Of a stretch of DNA of 64,000 nucleotides, positions 12,111 to 23,279 are shown one piece after another. The stretch is from Isoetes taiwanensis. Its lineage: Eukaryota; Streptophyta; Lycopodiopsida; Isoetales; Isoetaceae. The stretch covers positions 9,650,406 to 9,714,405 of the forward strand of contig JAJEKV010000010.1 in the NCBI GenBank assembly GCA_021234155.1, read 5' to 3'. The notes below the pieces were generated by a model. That model ran no database searches and was not told where the DNA came from. It worked only from the letters and a program-made list of their open reading frames with translations. The position numbers and the translations under genes are program-made. The number at the start of each line of letters is the position of its first letter. Positions within the stretch are counted from its first letter, which is position 1.

Positions 12111-12500
12111 AGTGGCTTGTTCAAGGGCACGGTCGGCTCCACCTAGAGTGGGAGGACCATGTACCCGGGTTCAAGTCCACTTTCACTACAATCATAAATG
12201 TTTCCTAGGTTAATGAGTGGCTTGTTCAAGGGCACGGCCGGGCTCCACCTAGAGTGGAGAGGACCACGCATGGGTTCAAGTCCACTTCCGTTCCACTTGT
12301 TATTTTTAGGTTTAAAATGAAATTGTAGTGGCTTGTTCAAGGGCACGGTCGGCTCCACCTTTATGCGGAGAGGACTAGGTGTCCGGGTCCAAGTCCACCT
12401 GTTCTTCTCATTCTTAGGTAGATGTGGCTACTGTAAGGACATGGTCGGCCCACCGCAAAGTGGGGAGGACCAGTGTTTCGGGCCTTAGTTCACGTTTATT
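12111..12500 (+). repeat. Four tandem tRNA-like units of about 100-110 bp
   Basis: Units begin near 12111, 12216, 12327 and 12424 with 'gtggcttgttcaagggcac' (fourth diverged) and contain a B-box-like 'gggttcaagtcc' about 55 bp downstream. The spacing of the A-box-like and B-box-like parts fits a tRNA or tRNA-derived SINE head on the plus strand. Spacers between units carry 'taggtta / taggttta / taggtag'. The third unit has 'gggtccaag' and the fourth has lost the B box, so activity is unlikely for those. No conventional tRNA fold with an acceptor stem was confirmed. Confidence 0.55.
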
Positions 12501-12854
12501 GTCGGTTTAGCTAGAGGTAGCTAGGGCTAGGTTAAGTTAACAAGAATCGATGATTTCCTTCACACCCGCTAGTTAAAAAAAAAAATAGGTTAGGCTAACT
12601 TAATGTAGTACTAATTCGCACTAAAAGCGTTGGTAAAAAAATAACTTAACTAATTAACTAAATTATTTCGAACATGTCTAGTTAAGTTAGCCAAAGGCAT
12701 AAAAAATTATATGTACAATTAACTAAACTTAAAGTGACCTCTATAGTGCTAATTTCTAATTTAGTTAATTTTTAGTTAATTTTGCTAACTAATCCGAACA
12801 AGGTGCGAAGATAAGTTTAGTATTCATTATTTTGTTTTGTTTGTAGGCATAAAA
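12501..12854. other. AT-rich spacer with TTAACT/AGTTAA inverted motifs
   Basis: The stretch is rich in 'agttaagttaac', 'ttaactaa' and 'ttagttaat' words in both orientations, ending 'gctaactaatccgaacaagg'. This resembles the terminal style of small MITEs. I could not define matching ends or a target duplication. No coding potential is seen. Confidence 0.3.
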
Positions 12855-14390
12855 ATGGCCTCAGTAAGGACAGAGATGCTTAGTGAAATTAGGCGCATCC
12901 TCATCAATCAAATATGTGCACGATCAATCCTTAACGACATATGCAAACCGATGATCAATTAACCGTTTTGTAGCATCAGTTGAGAAAGAATGTTGGTCTG
13001 AATTATGTGGGAGGTGGCCAGAGCATGAGTCTGAGTTGGAAGATATGATGAGAAAGAACTTAAAGTCTTGGGTTTGCAATCCTGAGCCAGAATTGAGGAT
13101 GCTACTTAAGTATAAAGTGCCACTTATGAGCCCCTATGCTGAGGCATACGTGGGACGATGGGCTAATTCGTGGGCGGTGCAAAGGTCCGACGAAAGATCA
13201 CAAGATGGCCAAGAGCGCCTCAATGATGAACAGTGAAGGAGTTAGATAGTCTTATCCATGGTGGGAGCTCTATTGGTGCAGGGGCTAGATTATCATTACA
13301 TGCTCATGATAAATGTGTTGCATTTATTGACAGCATTCCTGTGGATGCTGTTGGAGTTGTAAAGTGCATTGGTAGTAAACAAGACCCGGATATACCAAAT
13401 CCGTGATCTTGGGAACCCTGTACTTTAATCAAGATGATTATTATAATCGCATTGTGTGGAGAGGCCAAGATAGAGTCGCATCATGGTTGTTGGTCGACAA
13501 GTATATCCGCTTCAAGAGCCCAAGTCCAAAGATTGGCCACACCCCTTGGACTTGCCCCCGAGGTCTTTTGTGGAGATGAGCCACAGGGACCAATGGTAGT
13601 CCCGCCATTCATGAATGGAGGAACCTTTGCGTGCATTATTTGACCATCTTCCCAGCCAATTCTCTTCTTATAGGAGATGGTCAAATGCAATGCATAGTGC
13701 TCCAAGAAGGGCTGATATGAAGATAAGTGCGGAGTGGAAAGCCAAAATGAGACTCGTGTATAAGTACGTCCCAGAAATAGCTCTCGCTCTTGCAGAAGAG
13801 TCTATGCCATCCACGCCTCCAGGTTGGACACACACAAAGCTCAATTGCAAAAGGGTCAAACTCCATTTTGATGACTCCCTTACAAATGTGTGGGTGGCTA
13901 TTGGTGATTGGGACACGGCCCTCCGCTTTTTTTTTGCAAGGAGCTTAATGCCCAAATTGAAGAGCCAAGTATACACTACAAGATGGAACGGTGTGATATC
14001 CTTGGTGGGAGAAGAGAGTTTTACATCATCATCAGATGACCAAGCATCATGGGGGCATGAGATATCTCGACATATATTCCCCGGGCTACATTTACTGAGA
14101 TGCTCCTTGATTTTGTCCGTGCAATGCGGCTTATGGGGTTGTGTGTTGAGATAAACCCAACCGATCGATACTCTAGCACATTGGACATCATCCAACATAT
14201 GAAGGTCCAAATGATGATGGATAGAGAGCTGGTGCACATGGATCGCCCATCTATTGCTCAAGTCGTCGATGTGTTCAAAAAACAAAGCAGGGGCTTTTCC
14301 CTCGATATAGTTGTGAGAGAGAGACGACATATGAAGTGTGGTGATCCACTTGAGATGGCTAAGCTAATGTTAAATGCTTGCAAGAAGTGA
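12855..14390 (+). pseudogene. Decayed protein-coding gene, unknown family
   Basis: Coding-like sequence runs on the plus strand in at least five alternating frames. It starts at ATG 12855 (MASVRTEMLSEIRRIL), passes through 13036-13236 (EDMMRKNLKSWVCNPEPE), 13240-13420 (LDSLIHGGSSIGAGARLS), 13420-13560 (YFNQDDYYNRIVWRG) and 13615-14090 (KMRLVYKYVPEIALALAEES), and ends at 14100-14390 (DFVRAMRLMGLCVEINPTD) with a TGA after NACKK. The frame changes look like small indels. I recognise no domain. About 480 residues would be encoded if the frames were one. It lies just before the multi-exon gene and may belong to the same element. Confidence 0.5.
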
Positions 14391-14983
14391 TTAATATAAT
14401 TTTGTCTTCCTATTTGAGGCTTGTTGCAACCAATAAATGTTTTTTTTAGTCAAAATTACTAATGAAAAAGTAATTTATTAATCAAAAAAAATTATTATTA
14501 ATGGTAAATAAATTATTAATCATAACTTGTAGATAAAGTGTCGCTATAGACGCCAAACCCTAGGTTTTGTGTGCTACATCATCAAACCCTAGATTGTAAA
14601 TGCCATGTGGCACAATCTAGGGTTTGATGATGTGGCACACGCAAGCTAGGGTTTGATGACATGGCACTTACTATGATGTGGCAATAGGGAAGTCACGACG
14701 TGACACAAACCTAGGGTTTGATGATGTGCCACACGCAACGTGGGGTTTTCATGATGTGGCACTAAAAATGCCACGTGGGATAATTTAGGGTTCTGTATGA
14801 CATGATACATGGCCTCGATAATATGGCAACCTAGAGTTCGATATGCACCCCATACATATATAATGAGATACTTTTCTAATATAAATAAGAAGATAAGAAT
14901 ATAAATTTAGGTATTTATTCAAAGACACTTGTTCAAAGCTTTTCTCTCTAATTCTCGTTATGTTCAAATTAATATATATAGTC
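14391..14983. repeat. AT-rich spacer with a telo-box-like interspersed repeat
   Basis: After the pseudogene the DNA is AT-rich. Between about 14550 and 14800 a motif 'ctagggtttgatgatgtggc' or its complement recurs about six times with spacing near 40-60 bp and mixed orientation. The core AAACCCTAG is the plant telo-box (half telomere-like), but there is no run of TTTAGGG. An ATG-led open segment follows at 14984. Confidence 0.6.
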
Positions 14984-15103
14984 ATGGCGGAGGCTCAATT
15001 CTTAGCGGTTTTCCTCATTGTGGCCCTCTTTTCGCTGATGCAATATTCATGGCATTATCGTCTCTCCCCTCCGCCCGGTCAAAGACAGATCCAAGATCTA
15101 GCA
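14984..15103 (+). CDS. Possible short first exon with signal-anchor-like start
   Basis: ATG 14984 opens a 40-codon stretch, MAEAQFLAVFLIVALFSLMQ..., ending at a good donor (GTAAGT at 15104). Residues 5-20 are hydrophobic and could be a membrane anchor. It ends in phase 0, whereas the next plausible exon (from 15249) needs phase 1, so I cannot join it to the downstream gene. It may be a separate small ORF. Confidence 0.3.
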
Positions 15104-15248
15104 GTAAGTCCCGGGGCTCATTAGTGGCACATTTCGAACCATAAAAATACTATTTTTCATCTCTATGGTTTGTAAGTATCATTCTATTATTGCAACCAAT
15201 ATCATTCATGGTTATCAAATGTTTCTCTCACAATTTCTTTTGATCTAG

Positions 15249-15316
15249 GTGTGCTCTTTTTCTCAAGGATGAATAGAGGTAATCGCGAATCGCATGCGAG
15301 AATGAGCAAGACCAAG
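15249..15316 (+). CDS. Spliced gene, exon with likely start codon
   Basis: The acceptor 'tttgatctag' is followed by an open stretch, and an in-frame ATG at 15269 gives MNRGNRESHARMSKTK up to donor GTAAGT at 15317 (phase 0). It is the first of a series of exons whose phases agree through to 27255. The start at 15269 is the simplest choice but is not proven. The encoded N-terminus is basic and hydrophilic. Confidence 0.5.
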
Positions 15317-15404
15317 GTAAGTATTTATATAGTTTTTATTATACGCTTTACCCTCTAATTAGGTATGTGAGTTTATGCATGGAGTTTTAATTTGTTGTGT
15401 AGAG

Positions 15405-15447
15405 GAAAGGGACGAGTTTAGAGAAAATAGGAGGAGGACTCCACGAG
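15405..15447 (+). CDS. Spliced gene, small basic exon
   Basis: Acceptor 'tgtagag' and donor 'ggtagg' bound 43 nt encoding ERDEFRENRRRTPR plus one base. The leftover G joins CT at 15513 to give alanine, so the phase 1 junction with the next exon is exact. Short and Arg-rich; no domain. Confidence 0.5.
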
Positions 15448-15512
15448 GTAGGGGCAATCAAGCTGATGTTCCTCAATGAATTGTTTTTTGCATGATATTT
15501 GTGCTTCTGCAG

Positions 15513-15640
15513 CTCCTCCGCCGCTCCCCGCCTTCCTCGCAAACATGTCTCCCGCCGAGAGAGACCAAATTGCAGCATATTTTGCCTCTTTGACACCAAC
15601 GCCAGTTAGGCAGCCTCCCGCTCCTATTCCCCAACGACGA
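15513..15640 (+). CDS. Spliced gene, proline-rich exon (truncated by LINE-A)
   Basis: After acceptor 'gcttctgcag' the frame reads APPPLPAFLANMSPAERDQ and continues Pro-rich to PIPQRR at 15640. An 11-bp minisatellite and LINE-A follow directly, and coding in the same style resumes at 19695. A GTATTG follows 15640 and could serve as a donor, but no acceptor is visible before 19695, so the LINE most likely broke the exon. Confidence 0.5.
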
Positions 15641-15656
15641 GTATTGCTTGTCTTTA

Positions 15657-15727
15657 CGCGCTTGAAGGGCGCTTGAAGGGCGCTTGAAGGGCGCTTGAAG
15701 GGCGCGCTTGAAGGGCTTGAAGGGCGG
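15657..15727 (+). repeat. 11-bp minisatellite (GCTTGAAGGGC)
   Basis: Six to seven near-perfect copies of 'gcttgaagggc', with one 13-bp and one 9-bp variant, sit between the interrupted exon and the start of LINE-A ORF1. It may be an internal 5' repeat of the LINE or a pre-existing repeat at the insertion site. Confidence 0.85.
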
Positions 15728-15746
15728 TTTTCTCTTGGCAATTCGT

Positions 15747-16440
15747 ATGCCTCCGAAGCAGAAGAAAGGTGATTTTGCAGAATATGAGGGGGATTCGGGA
15801 TGCATCATAATGCTGGTGCAAGAATTGAAATCCGAAATATCTGATTTAAAGAAAGAAGTTGTTTCCATGAGAGAGACCTTGGCACAGATGCAAAACGAAA
15901 ACACAACTCTGAGAGAGCAAATTCATACAGATAACACCACAAGGATGCAATGTGAACCTGTTGATTATAATAGCCAGATTAAAGAGCTTGAAAATAAGCT
16001 TGCTTCTCGATTTCGTAAAACAAAGAAAGGAGCAAATTGACGATTCACCAGAACAAATCGCAGATCATGAAATCAGATCCAGGAACCTAAAAATTTCTGG
16101 ACTACCAGAAGCAGAAGGTGAAGATATATCTGAGGTCATTGAAAAATTCTTTAGGGAAACCATGCATATCCATGAACCTCAGTATATATCGGGAAGCGAT
16201 TAGGGAGACCTAGTTTCCACAATCGTCCCAATTCTAGTAAAGTTTGGAAGCAAGGAAGCGAGAGATTTAATCATGCACAAATGTGAGTGCTTTGAAAGGG
16301 GAGAAAGGGATTTGGCTTGATGCGATCTTAGTCCATCACAATTGGAAGCACGGAAAATAGAATGGCGAAGGTTAAGGATGCAAGACAAGGTGTGTAGTAG
16401 CCTTTTGGACAGAATGGGAAGGCAGTTGTTACTAACAGGA
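15747..16440 (+). pseudogene. LINE-A ORF1 (coiled-coil nucleic-acid chaperone), broken
   Basis: ATG 15747 starts MPPKQKKGDFAEYEGDSG, followed by a heptad-like coiled coil (LVQELKSEISDLKKEVVSM). A frameshift near 16010 leads to a segment with RNLKISGLPEAEGEDISEVI, the usual start of the ORF1 RRM-like part. A TAG at 16201 and a TGA at 16318 then interrupt the same frame. In L1-like elements this protein coats the RNA. It cannot be made intact here. Confidence 0.7.
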
Positions 16441-16454
16441 AGAAGAACTAGGAA

Positions 16455-17280
16455 GCTCGGGTCTTGAAGGTTGTTTGTTGGAACGCATGGTTTAAGTCAG
16501 CTAAAATTGCAAAAGACAAGACACATATGGGACAAGAAGGATCCATTAGTTTTCTTAGAGACATGGGAACATCAATCTCGCCACCGCCCGAGATCGAGGG
16601 GTTTACTCGATGGAGCATACATGGAACGAGAAAAGAATTGGAGCAGGACGGGGTTTGGTGGTATAGCAATATATGTCCGAGAGAACATTTCAACAAAGTT
16701 AAGATTGAATCAAGAGATACCAATAGGCAATACATTTGGTTACATATCAAGAAACTTTTCTTAGGAGCGTGCTACTTTGCACCTGCTGTGCTCAAGTATA
16801 TACAATAGTTCAGATTTAGATGGGGCGCACCCTTTCCGTGGGTTATGTATGGACGCATGCAATTACGTAAGGCGAGAGACATAATGCTGATTGGAGATTT
16901 TAATGCAAGAATAGGAAGTAAACAAAGTGCGCTACCTTTGATAATCTAACGTGATCTGAATTTACATGAAGTAGATGAGCCGCAATTTCATAGGATATCG
17001 ATGATCGTCCGGAGAACATGACCGGGAAAAGCTTTTAGAATTATGTAATCGAATAATCTGAAAATTATGAATGGATTAAACATGTTTCAAACTTCTAGAG
17101 GGTTCACATGCATTAATCACATGGGTTCGAAAGCGTAGGGATTATGTGGCAGCAAGTGATTACATGCCGGGTGAAACAGTTTTTACCTTGGGAGAGAAAG
17201 CATTCGAATCAGATCATATCCCTTTGCAGGTGGATATAAGTATGTCGTGGTGAAGCTAGTTCAAAGCAGCAATTGTTTCA
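16455..17280 (+). pseudogene. LINE-A endonuclease region, broken
   Basis: Two overlapping frames share the endonuclease signature: KVVCWNAWF at the start, then GVWWYSN / GGIAIYVREN and a CYFAPA segment at about 16770. A GDFNAR-type motif (LIGDFNARIGS, near 16890) and an SDHIPLQV-type motif (near 17213) follow in other frames. These are the order and spacing of an exonuclease-endonuclease-phosphatase fold. At least four frameshifts are present. Confidence 0.6.
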
Positions 17281-17639
17281 TCCTAGACTCAAAATAAATC
17301 ATAAGCATAACCCGCATATAAGCAAAGGATAGAAGAGCTGTTGGCTCAAAGACGCTGGGACCGGAGTGTTCCAACATGATGAAAAGCATTTTGTCTGGCT
17401 TAGTTATGCAAGCAACCTCAAGAGATCTTTGGCTTCACTAAAAACCAAGATAAGGGAGACCTAATAATGCCCGGTGGGATCGGAATGTGCTGAAGCTCGG
17501 CCAGAATTCGGCTGGCTACGTATATAAAACCCACATGGTATAAAAAGTTCTTGAGACATAAAAAGCGCACGTATTATAAAAAACACGCTTAAGGAGCCGA
17601 AAGTGAGCAGCTTATAGTATCACCCAAGGCCTTTTGGAA

Positions 17640-19138
17640 AAGCTACAAGGCGTGATCGAAAGCCAAATTTAGATCAGCATGATCTACAACAACTAGTGGT
17701 GAGTCTATATGCAAGTGGGCGATGAAAATAACATGTTTTTCTCAAAATTTGGTACGATCTGCTCACAAATGTAAGATGTGATAGAGGCATTAGCCAACAT
17801 GGATAGTGGGAAAGCACATGACGCTCATGGATTGTGCATAGAGTTGTTCAAGTGGGGTGGTGAGAATACAATGGAAAAGTCTGACCAGCTTGTCTAAATA
17901 ATGTATCTCAAGTTCGGGTCTACCGTGATACTTGGAAATTAAAATGTGGTCCATCCAAAGGTATAAGCTCTGGAGACAAAAGACAGTTCAGAATTACGTA
18001 ATCCATTCTAATAGGGAGCACGTTTACTAAGATCTTGGGCACACTCTTAGAACAGAAGTTGAGTGCATGGGCCGAGCAGAATGAAAGAAGATCTCCTTGC
18101 CAAGCTGGTTTCCGAGTTGAACATAACACTTTAGATCATGTTTTGACATTGAGAGCATTGATTGAACGAGCAAAAAGTCCAAATAAAGCCTTGTATGTTG
18201 CTTTCATTGATTTTACTAAGGCGTTTGACACAGTCCAGAGGAATGAATTGGGAGACCGCATGGTGCAGTTAGGGGTTCCAGATGAACTTAAAGGAGCAGT
18301 ATCACAATTATATTCGGAAGTTCTAATATCGATAGCACGGGACCTGAACTCCGTAGTGAGAAACAACATTGGAGTAAGACAGGGATGCCCACTGTCTCCT
18401 ACTCTATTTGGTCTGTTTATAGATGAACTGGACGAATGGATGCGTGCTCATTCATTGGCAGGGACCGTGCTGGGTGAATATGTGATTCAATTATTACTGT
18501 ATGCTGACGATGTAGCACTCTTGGCAACTAAGGGGGCAGCATTACAGGCTCATTTGGATGCACTGGAAGAATTTTGTGTAAAGAGGCATATGAAAGTGAA
18601 CATAGCTAAGACGAAGATTATGATCTTCGGTACAAGGGATAGACCAAAGTTTACATATCAGGGGGTTACTGTGGATAATGTGGAGAGTTTTAAGTACCTT
18701 GGGATTGATTTTTCGTCAAATTATAGCTGGAAGGAATGTATAAAAAGACGAACTGCAGGGGGGAAAGCGGCACTATATGGGATGTTATCACGGTGCTCTA
18801 GTATATCCTTGTATGATTGGGGGCTGAAAAAGTTTTTATACAGGTCCTTAGTGGTGCCAGTAGTTCTTTATGGTTCTCCAATTTGGGGCGCAGGGCTGCC
18901 CCAAGACTCGTTGCGTGTAGAGTCGGCAAAAAAAACAAATTTATCGTGGAAGAGCCGGGTGTCAAAAGTACGATCCCATATGCTCTTTTGCTTGCGTAAA
19001 CAGTTTGTATCCCTTGGAAATAGAGGCTTTATATCGATCAGAAACTTTGTGAATAGACTTAAGAGCTTGTCCACGTATGATTATCATATCGGGCTATGCA
19101 AAAGGCCATCCCAACAGGGCTGGATGGAAAACGGATGA
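17640..19138 (+). pseudogene. LINE-A reverse transcriptase
   Basis: The largest open part, 18035-19138, keeps the RT core: FIDFTKAFDTV (residues 57-67 of that frame), RQGCPLSPTLFGLF, and YADDV at about 156-160. Upstream palm/fingers sequence (ALANMDSGKAHD-like, LEQKLSAWAEQ) is frameshifted. The catalytic YADD is intact. The frame is lost after about 18920 and coding resumes at 19231. Confidence 0.8.
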
Positions 19139-19230
19139 AATGGGCGGGCAATGGGGGCCGCCAAGTGTTAATTGGCCGACAACAAAAAAGATGCGAGAGA
19201 ATTGCTTGAACATCTTGTCGTCCGTACAAG

Positions 19231-19623
19231 ATGTGGTCCGAACAAGGGAGCGTAATGATACATTATAGAGAGTATGTGAACCCTTTAGATTCATATGGTG
19301 ATCAAGCATATTTGAGAGCTGAGATACCGAGATTTTTCAAGCAAGTTATGGCACGGTATAGATTAAGTTCCCATAGATTGGCAATAGAGACAGGTCGGTG
19401 GTCTAAAACTCCAGTGGACGAGAGGCTCTGCAGTTTGTGCAATACAGGTGACATTGAAAACGAAAATCATGTATTTGCCGAATGCCCAGCATATGAAGAA
19501 CTTAGAGAGAAATTCAACATACATGTAGCTGATTTTAGATCTTTGTTTCAGTTGCAATTGTTCAAAGTAGGATCATATATTAAGGCTGTAGATGAACATC
19601 GTTCTCTACTGCTTAAAATCTGA
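19231..19623 (+). CDS. LINE-A C-terminal zinc-knuckle-like domain
   Basis: This segment reads HRLAIETGRW, then CSLCNTGDIENENHVFAECP followed by AYEELREKF. The C-x2-C...H-x5-C pattern is shared with LINE-B, LINE-C and LINE-D and is typical of the C-terminus of this LINE group. It ends at TGA 19621, just before the 3' hairpin. In the native element it would be in frame with the RT. Confidence 0.7.
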   Translation: MWSEQGSVMIHYREYVNPLDSYGDQAYLRAEIPRFFKQVMARYRLSSHRLAIETGRWSKTPVDERLCSLCNTGDIENENHVFAECPAYEELREKFNIHVADFRSLFQLQLFKVGSYIKAVDEHRSLLLKI

Positions 19624-19694
19624 TTCATTGTACTTGGGCTCCATGGCCTTCTTGGCCCGAGCGAGCAAAGATAAATAATAATAATAATAATAAT

Positions 19695-19816
19695 TATCGG
19701 CCTCCACGTTCTCGCGAGAATATTGAGAATGCTAGACGTAGTATGGACTCCCGTTCTAGGCAAGAGACGGGAACAGATTTTTCTAATGCAAGGAACTTGG
19801 AGGAAGATTTCAACAG
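19695..19816 (+). CDS. Spliced gene, exon resuming after LINE-A
   Basis: Directly after the LINE-A (AAT)n tail the frame reads YRPPRSRENIENARRSMDSR and ends EEDFN plus AG at donor GTAAAT (19817). The AG joins G at 19897 to make arginine (phase 2). Hydrophilic, Arg/Ser-rich, similar in style to the exon before the LINE. Confidence 0.5.
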
Positions 19817-19896
19817 GTAAATATATATCCACTACGTACCAAACATTTCTTTGGTTGCAGCATGTTAAAGATGCTCATTCTCTCATTACTTCCCAG

Positions 19897-20064
19897 GTCA
19901 AGAAGTAGTGGAGCAACAGACTCACAACCTTCAAGATCGCGACGATCATCACAGGGTTCGGGATCCGAAGAACATGGTCGCTCGCCTGACTTGGAGAGGG
20001 AAGGATCCCGACGACGTGCACGTGTCACTGAAGAAGAGCGTCCATTTCGCTTTGTTTTAGACAC
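19897..20064 (+). CDS. Spliced gene, Arg/Ser-rich exon
   Basis: Acceptor 'cattacttcccag' is followed by SRSSGATDSQPSRSRRSSQG and later EEERPFRFVLD plus AC, at donor GTAAGT (20065). The AC joins G at 26334 to give threonine, so the phase is kept across a 6.3-kb intron that contains Helitrons H1 and H2. Low complexity until the conserved-looking RPFRFVLDT end. Confidence 0.55.
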
Positions 20065-21699
20065 GTAAGTCTGCGGGTGATTTGGCCCCGAATATACCCG
20101 ACTATCATATTAATAATAACTAGTAATGGTGCCCAGCGTTGCTGGGTGTAAGTTGAGAGCCTGTAAATGTTTGAGCTACAATGGAAAAAGTGTGCCCAAA
20201 ATATGCTCGCTCTGTAATTCTTATTTTTATAATTGTTCTGCGTATGTAAAGTGATGCACTATGTCATATTATAGTTATTATTATCTTAAATAACACACCA
20301 AGCCCAATGTTATTGGATTAAAGCTAGGAACCTTTGATTGAACGCAATCATTGCTGAGCTAGGAAAGATTTGTGGTTTCTATTGTCAACCTATTAGAAAG
20401 TGTGCTCTTACATGGTATAGCTTTGGGACTGTATACTTCAAGATCTATAAATGATATGCAAATGATAATTTCTATAAGTTGTACTGAAGCATCTAAATCA
20501 AACTTATGTTTAATAATGCATTGATGTATTGCTCTAATCTTTGAGGACATGGGTTTTCTTGCACATTGTTTGGCTATTAGATTGTTGGGTGCTTGTTCCA
20601 TAATTGTTATTATCCCCGGCGCGGCCCACCCCACTTGGTAGGGTTTTTTACGGATGCCATTGCAAATAATGTGTTGGTTGTGATGAATCATTAGTATCAA
20701 AGGTTTCCCATTAGGGATTCATTTTACATGAGATTCGTGTAAAATGAATTCGAACATATTTTATTTGCTTACAACAACTGTCTATCTATCTTTACATATA
20801 AAGCCCAACTTAGGTACTGCCTCAATTGAAGAAAGTTTTGCAATTTATCTTAATTCCAACTACCACATCGGCATTGACATTCCTATAGACAAATGCCATG
20901 TATGCATGTGGGGGACTTCCATCCACAACTTCATCTATTGGGACATTAAATATCATTAAAGATATCCCCTCTTCTTCTTAGGTTACCTCAACAAAAGTTT
21001 ATTGCTTGAGCTTTTTATACCTTTCAATAAGTGAGACAAATGTACACTATACAAATCTAGCTTTTGTGGTGTCTTGAGAACCTTAAAAGCATAGCCTTGA
21101 ATGCATTCATTGAGGACATCTATTCTACACTATACATGGTTCTAGTTTTTGTGGTTTCTCGAGAAACTTTAGACCATAACCTTCAACGCATTCATTGAAG
21201 ATATTTGTTTTCTCATTTGTTGTGTTAGGGCCTAAAAATAGATCAATTTATAAAATAAGACCATTTATTGAGCTATTACTGGAGTAATCTGCCAAATGAT
21301 CTAAGAAGTTCTCAAATGAGACATCTAGGAACTTAACTGCCATTGCAATGAATTATCAGTGCTAAAATAGGATGAGAATATGTTTTTCGACATGGGTAAA
21401 ACTGAAGCTTTAGCACATGTTTTTATACATGCCATCTAAGTTTTAAAAACCATATTTTCACAGCTGAGGAGTTGAAACTCAAATTGATATGTTTGTCACT
21501 GTTGTGGTGTTTCTGAGATTGGAAAGTGGATCCTAAAACCACAATTTTAGAGACAGAGACTGTGTATGACTTAGGAACAAAAATGATTTGAGGTTCTAAA
21601 AGCAAAAGTGCCGATTAAACCTTGGGAGGTCGTTTGCAAGATCAAAAGCCCAAAAACACCCATGCCAAATTTTGATATATGTACATGGAGGGATATTGT

Positions 21700-21880
21700 T
21701 CAAGCTTTCTAGGATTAGAAGGATTCCTACAGAGCTATATAATAGGAGCTCAGATGCAAGAGGAGAAAAGGTACTTGGTACATGATGCGATATTGTTCAG
21801 GCTTTCTAATATTAGAACTCTTGCAGAGTTGTATGACAGTGGCTCAGATGCAAGAAGAGAAACAAAGGTACTTGCAACAG
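21700..21880. repeat. Diverged direct repeat inside H1
   Basis: The blocks 'tattgttcaagctttctagg' and 'tattgttcaggctttctaat', each followed by a similar 'agctcagatgcaagaggaga' or 'ggctcagatgcaagaagaga' string, form a tandem pair about 85 bp apart. No ORF or RNA gene is indicated. Confidence 0.6.
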
Positions 21881-23279
21881 TCCAGTACTTACATACATTG
21901 TGTTGCTTGAGCAGAGGAATAGGAGCAGTCAATGGCCAACAAATAGTACAGGGATAGTACATGGCAGAAATAGTAGTACAGGGATGAGACAAACTTTTTA
22001 ACAAAGAATCATTTAAATTAGAGAAATCGTGAATATGAAATGTGTAAATATGGATAAGACCATCGCCATTTAAGGGCCATGCCTCGTCGCTCCTGCTTGC
22101 ATTACCTAAATGTCATTGTGTTACCTAAATGGCATCGTGTTTTGAATCCCTCCCTGGAAGAGGATGTCCATGCTAATCGAGGTTGATACAAAAGCATGGC
22201 TGCAGTACACAGCTTGTCTACCCTGAAGAATTAACACCTGATCCTCAAACAGTTTTGAGAGGGTGTAATTATAGCCACAATGAAGACATACGTGAGTTGC
22301 TCTTGCCTGCCAAAGTGAAATCTCATTAAATCAAACAAAAAGAGAACAAACCAAGTAATAATCTCAAAAATCCATTTCTATAACATGTTGTTGGAGCAGT
22401 ACCTATTAAAGAAACAGAATCTGGTTTGGCTTGAATAGCTATTTTGGGAAACTCCAGCATAACATATTTCTGCGTGGAATTTGAGATTGTGAGCCTTAGC
22501 TCTTACAAAGAGAAAGCTGCTGCTATCCTTGCCTAGCCGATCCACTGTTTTTTATGATTAAGAGCACCATAAAGAAAAGAGCTAGAAAGAGAATCGAAAA
22601 AGTGTAGTTCAGAAATCCATGGCAGAGCTCTGGTTGCTGGAAAACGTCTTAGAAGCTGCTGAAGAAAATGCTATGGAAGTGCCACGCCTGGGCTTGACAT
22701 GCACCAGAGGCCGAGCTCTTTGTGCTAGGGTTTAAAGTCAAAAGTCAGGATGCCTTTCTTCTGATTAAAATTGCCTGATCGATGCCCTTCTTCTTGTAAC
22801 TTCGGCTTCACTGGCCAATGTAAATCCATAATGTGTTCATCCCCACCGATGCGACTATTTGTGAGGGAAGGCCCTTAGATCCTCCAGACTAAGAAGCATT
22901 TCCTTGCGGATCTGTGAAAAAAAGAGAAATATGTATAAATAGGTCCTCTACTTCAAATTAGAGCAGACAATTCCAGATATATGGAAAGCTCACGATCTTT
23001 GGAAACGTGGAAGGGGGTGGTTTCAACACACCTGCTACAATATATCTGCATAAGCCATCTCCTTTGGGATCAGAAGATATAGACTATCCTCCCATGCCTG
23101 CACAGAGTCAATAATGTTTTCTTTTCCCCAAGGAAAGTACACCTGGAAATATAGACCGTCACATTTGAGCTCACCAACATTGAAATAAGTGCCTAATAAT
23201 GCACTTTCTCACCGATCCTTATAAGCTCATTTGCTTCTCTTTAAATCCATGGGCACATCCTGCAAATGCTAAAATCATA

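Larger units (their letters stand above)
15728..19694 (+). mobile_element. LINE-A, non-LTR retrotransposon, decayed
   Basis: The order is ORF1 (coiled coil, then an RNA-binding-like domain), apurinic-type endonuclease, reverse transcriptase, and a C-terminal zinc-knuckle-like domain, then a short 3' region with a GGCC-ttctt-GGCC hairpin (about 19645-19657) and an (AAT)n tail at 19671-19694. Stops and frameshifts occur in ORF1, the endonuclease and before the C-terminal domain. It interrupts the proline-rich exon. Unlike LINE-B, C and D it does not end in (TC)n. An L1-type clade is likely from the ORF1 and endonuclease layout. Confidence 0.85.

Noticed and set aside
13960-13985. CACTACAAGA at 13975 as another CACTA end
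   Set aside because: It lies within the coding-like part of the decayed gene, has no subterminal repeats and no partner.
15657-15727. CRISPR-like array
   Set aside because: The 11-bp units are contiguous without spacers; this is a eukaryotic minisatellite.
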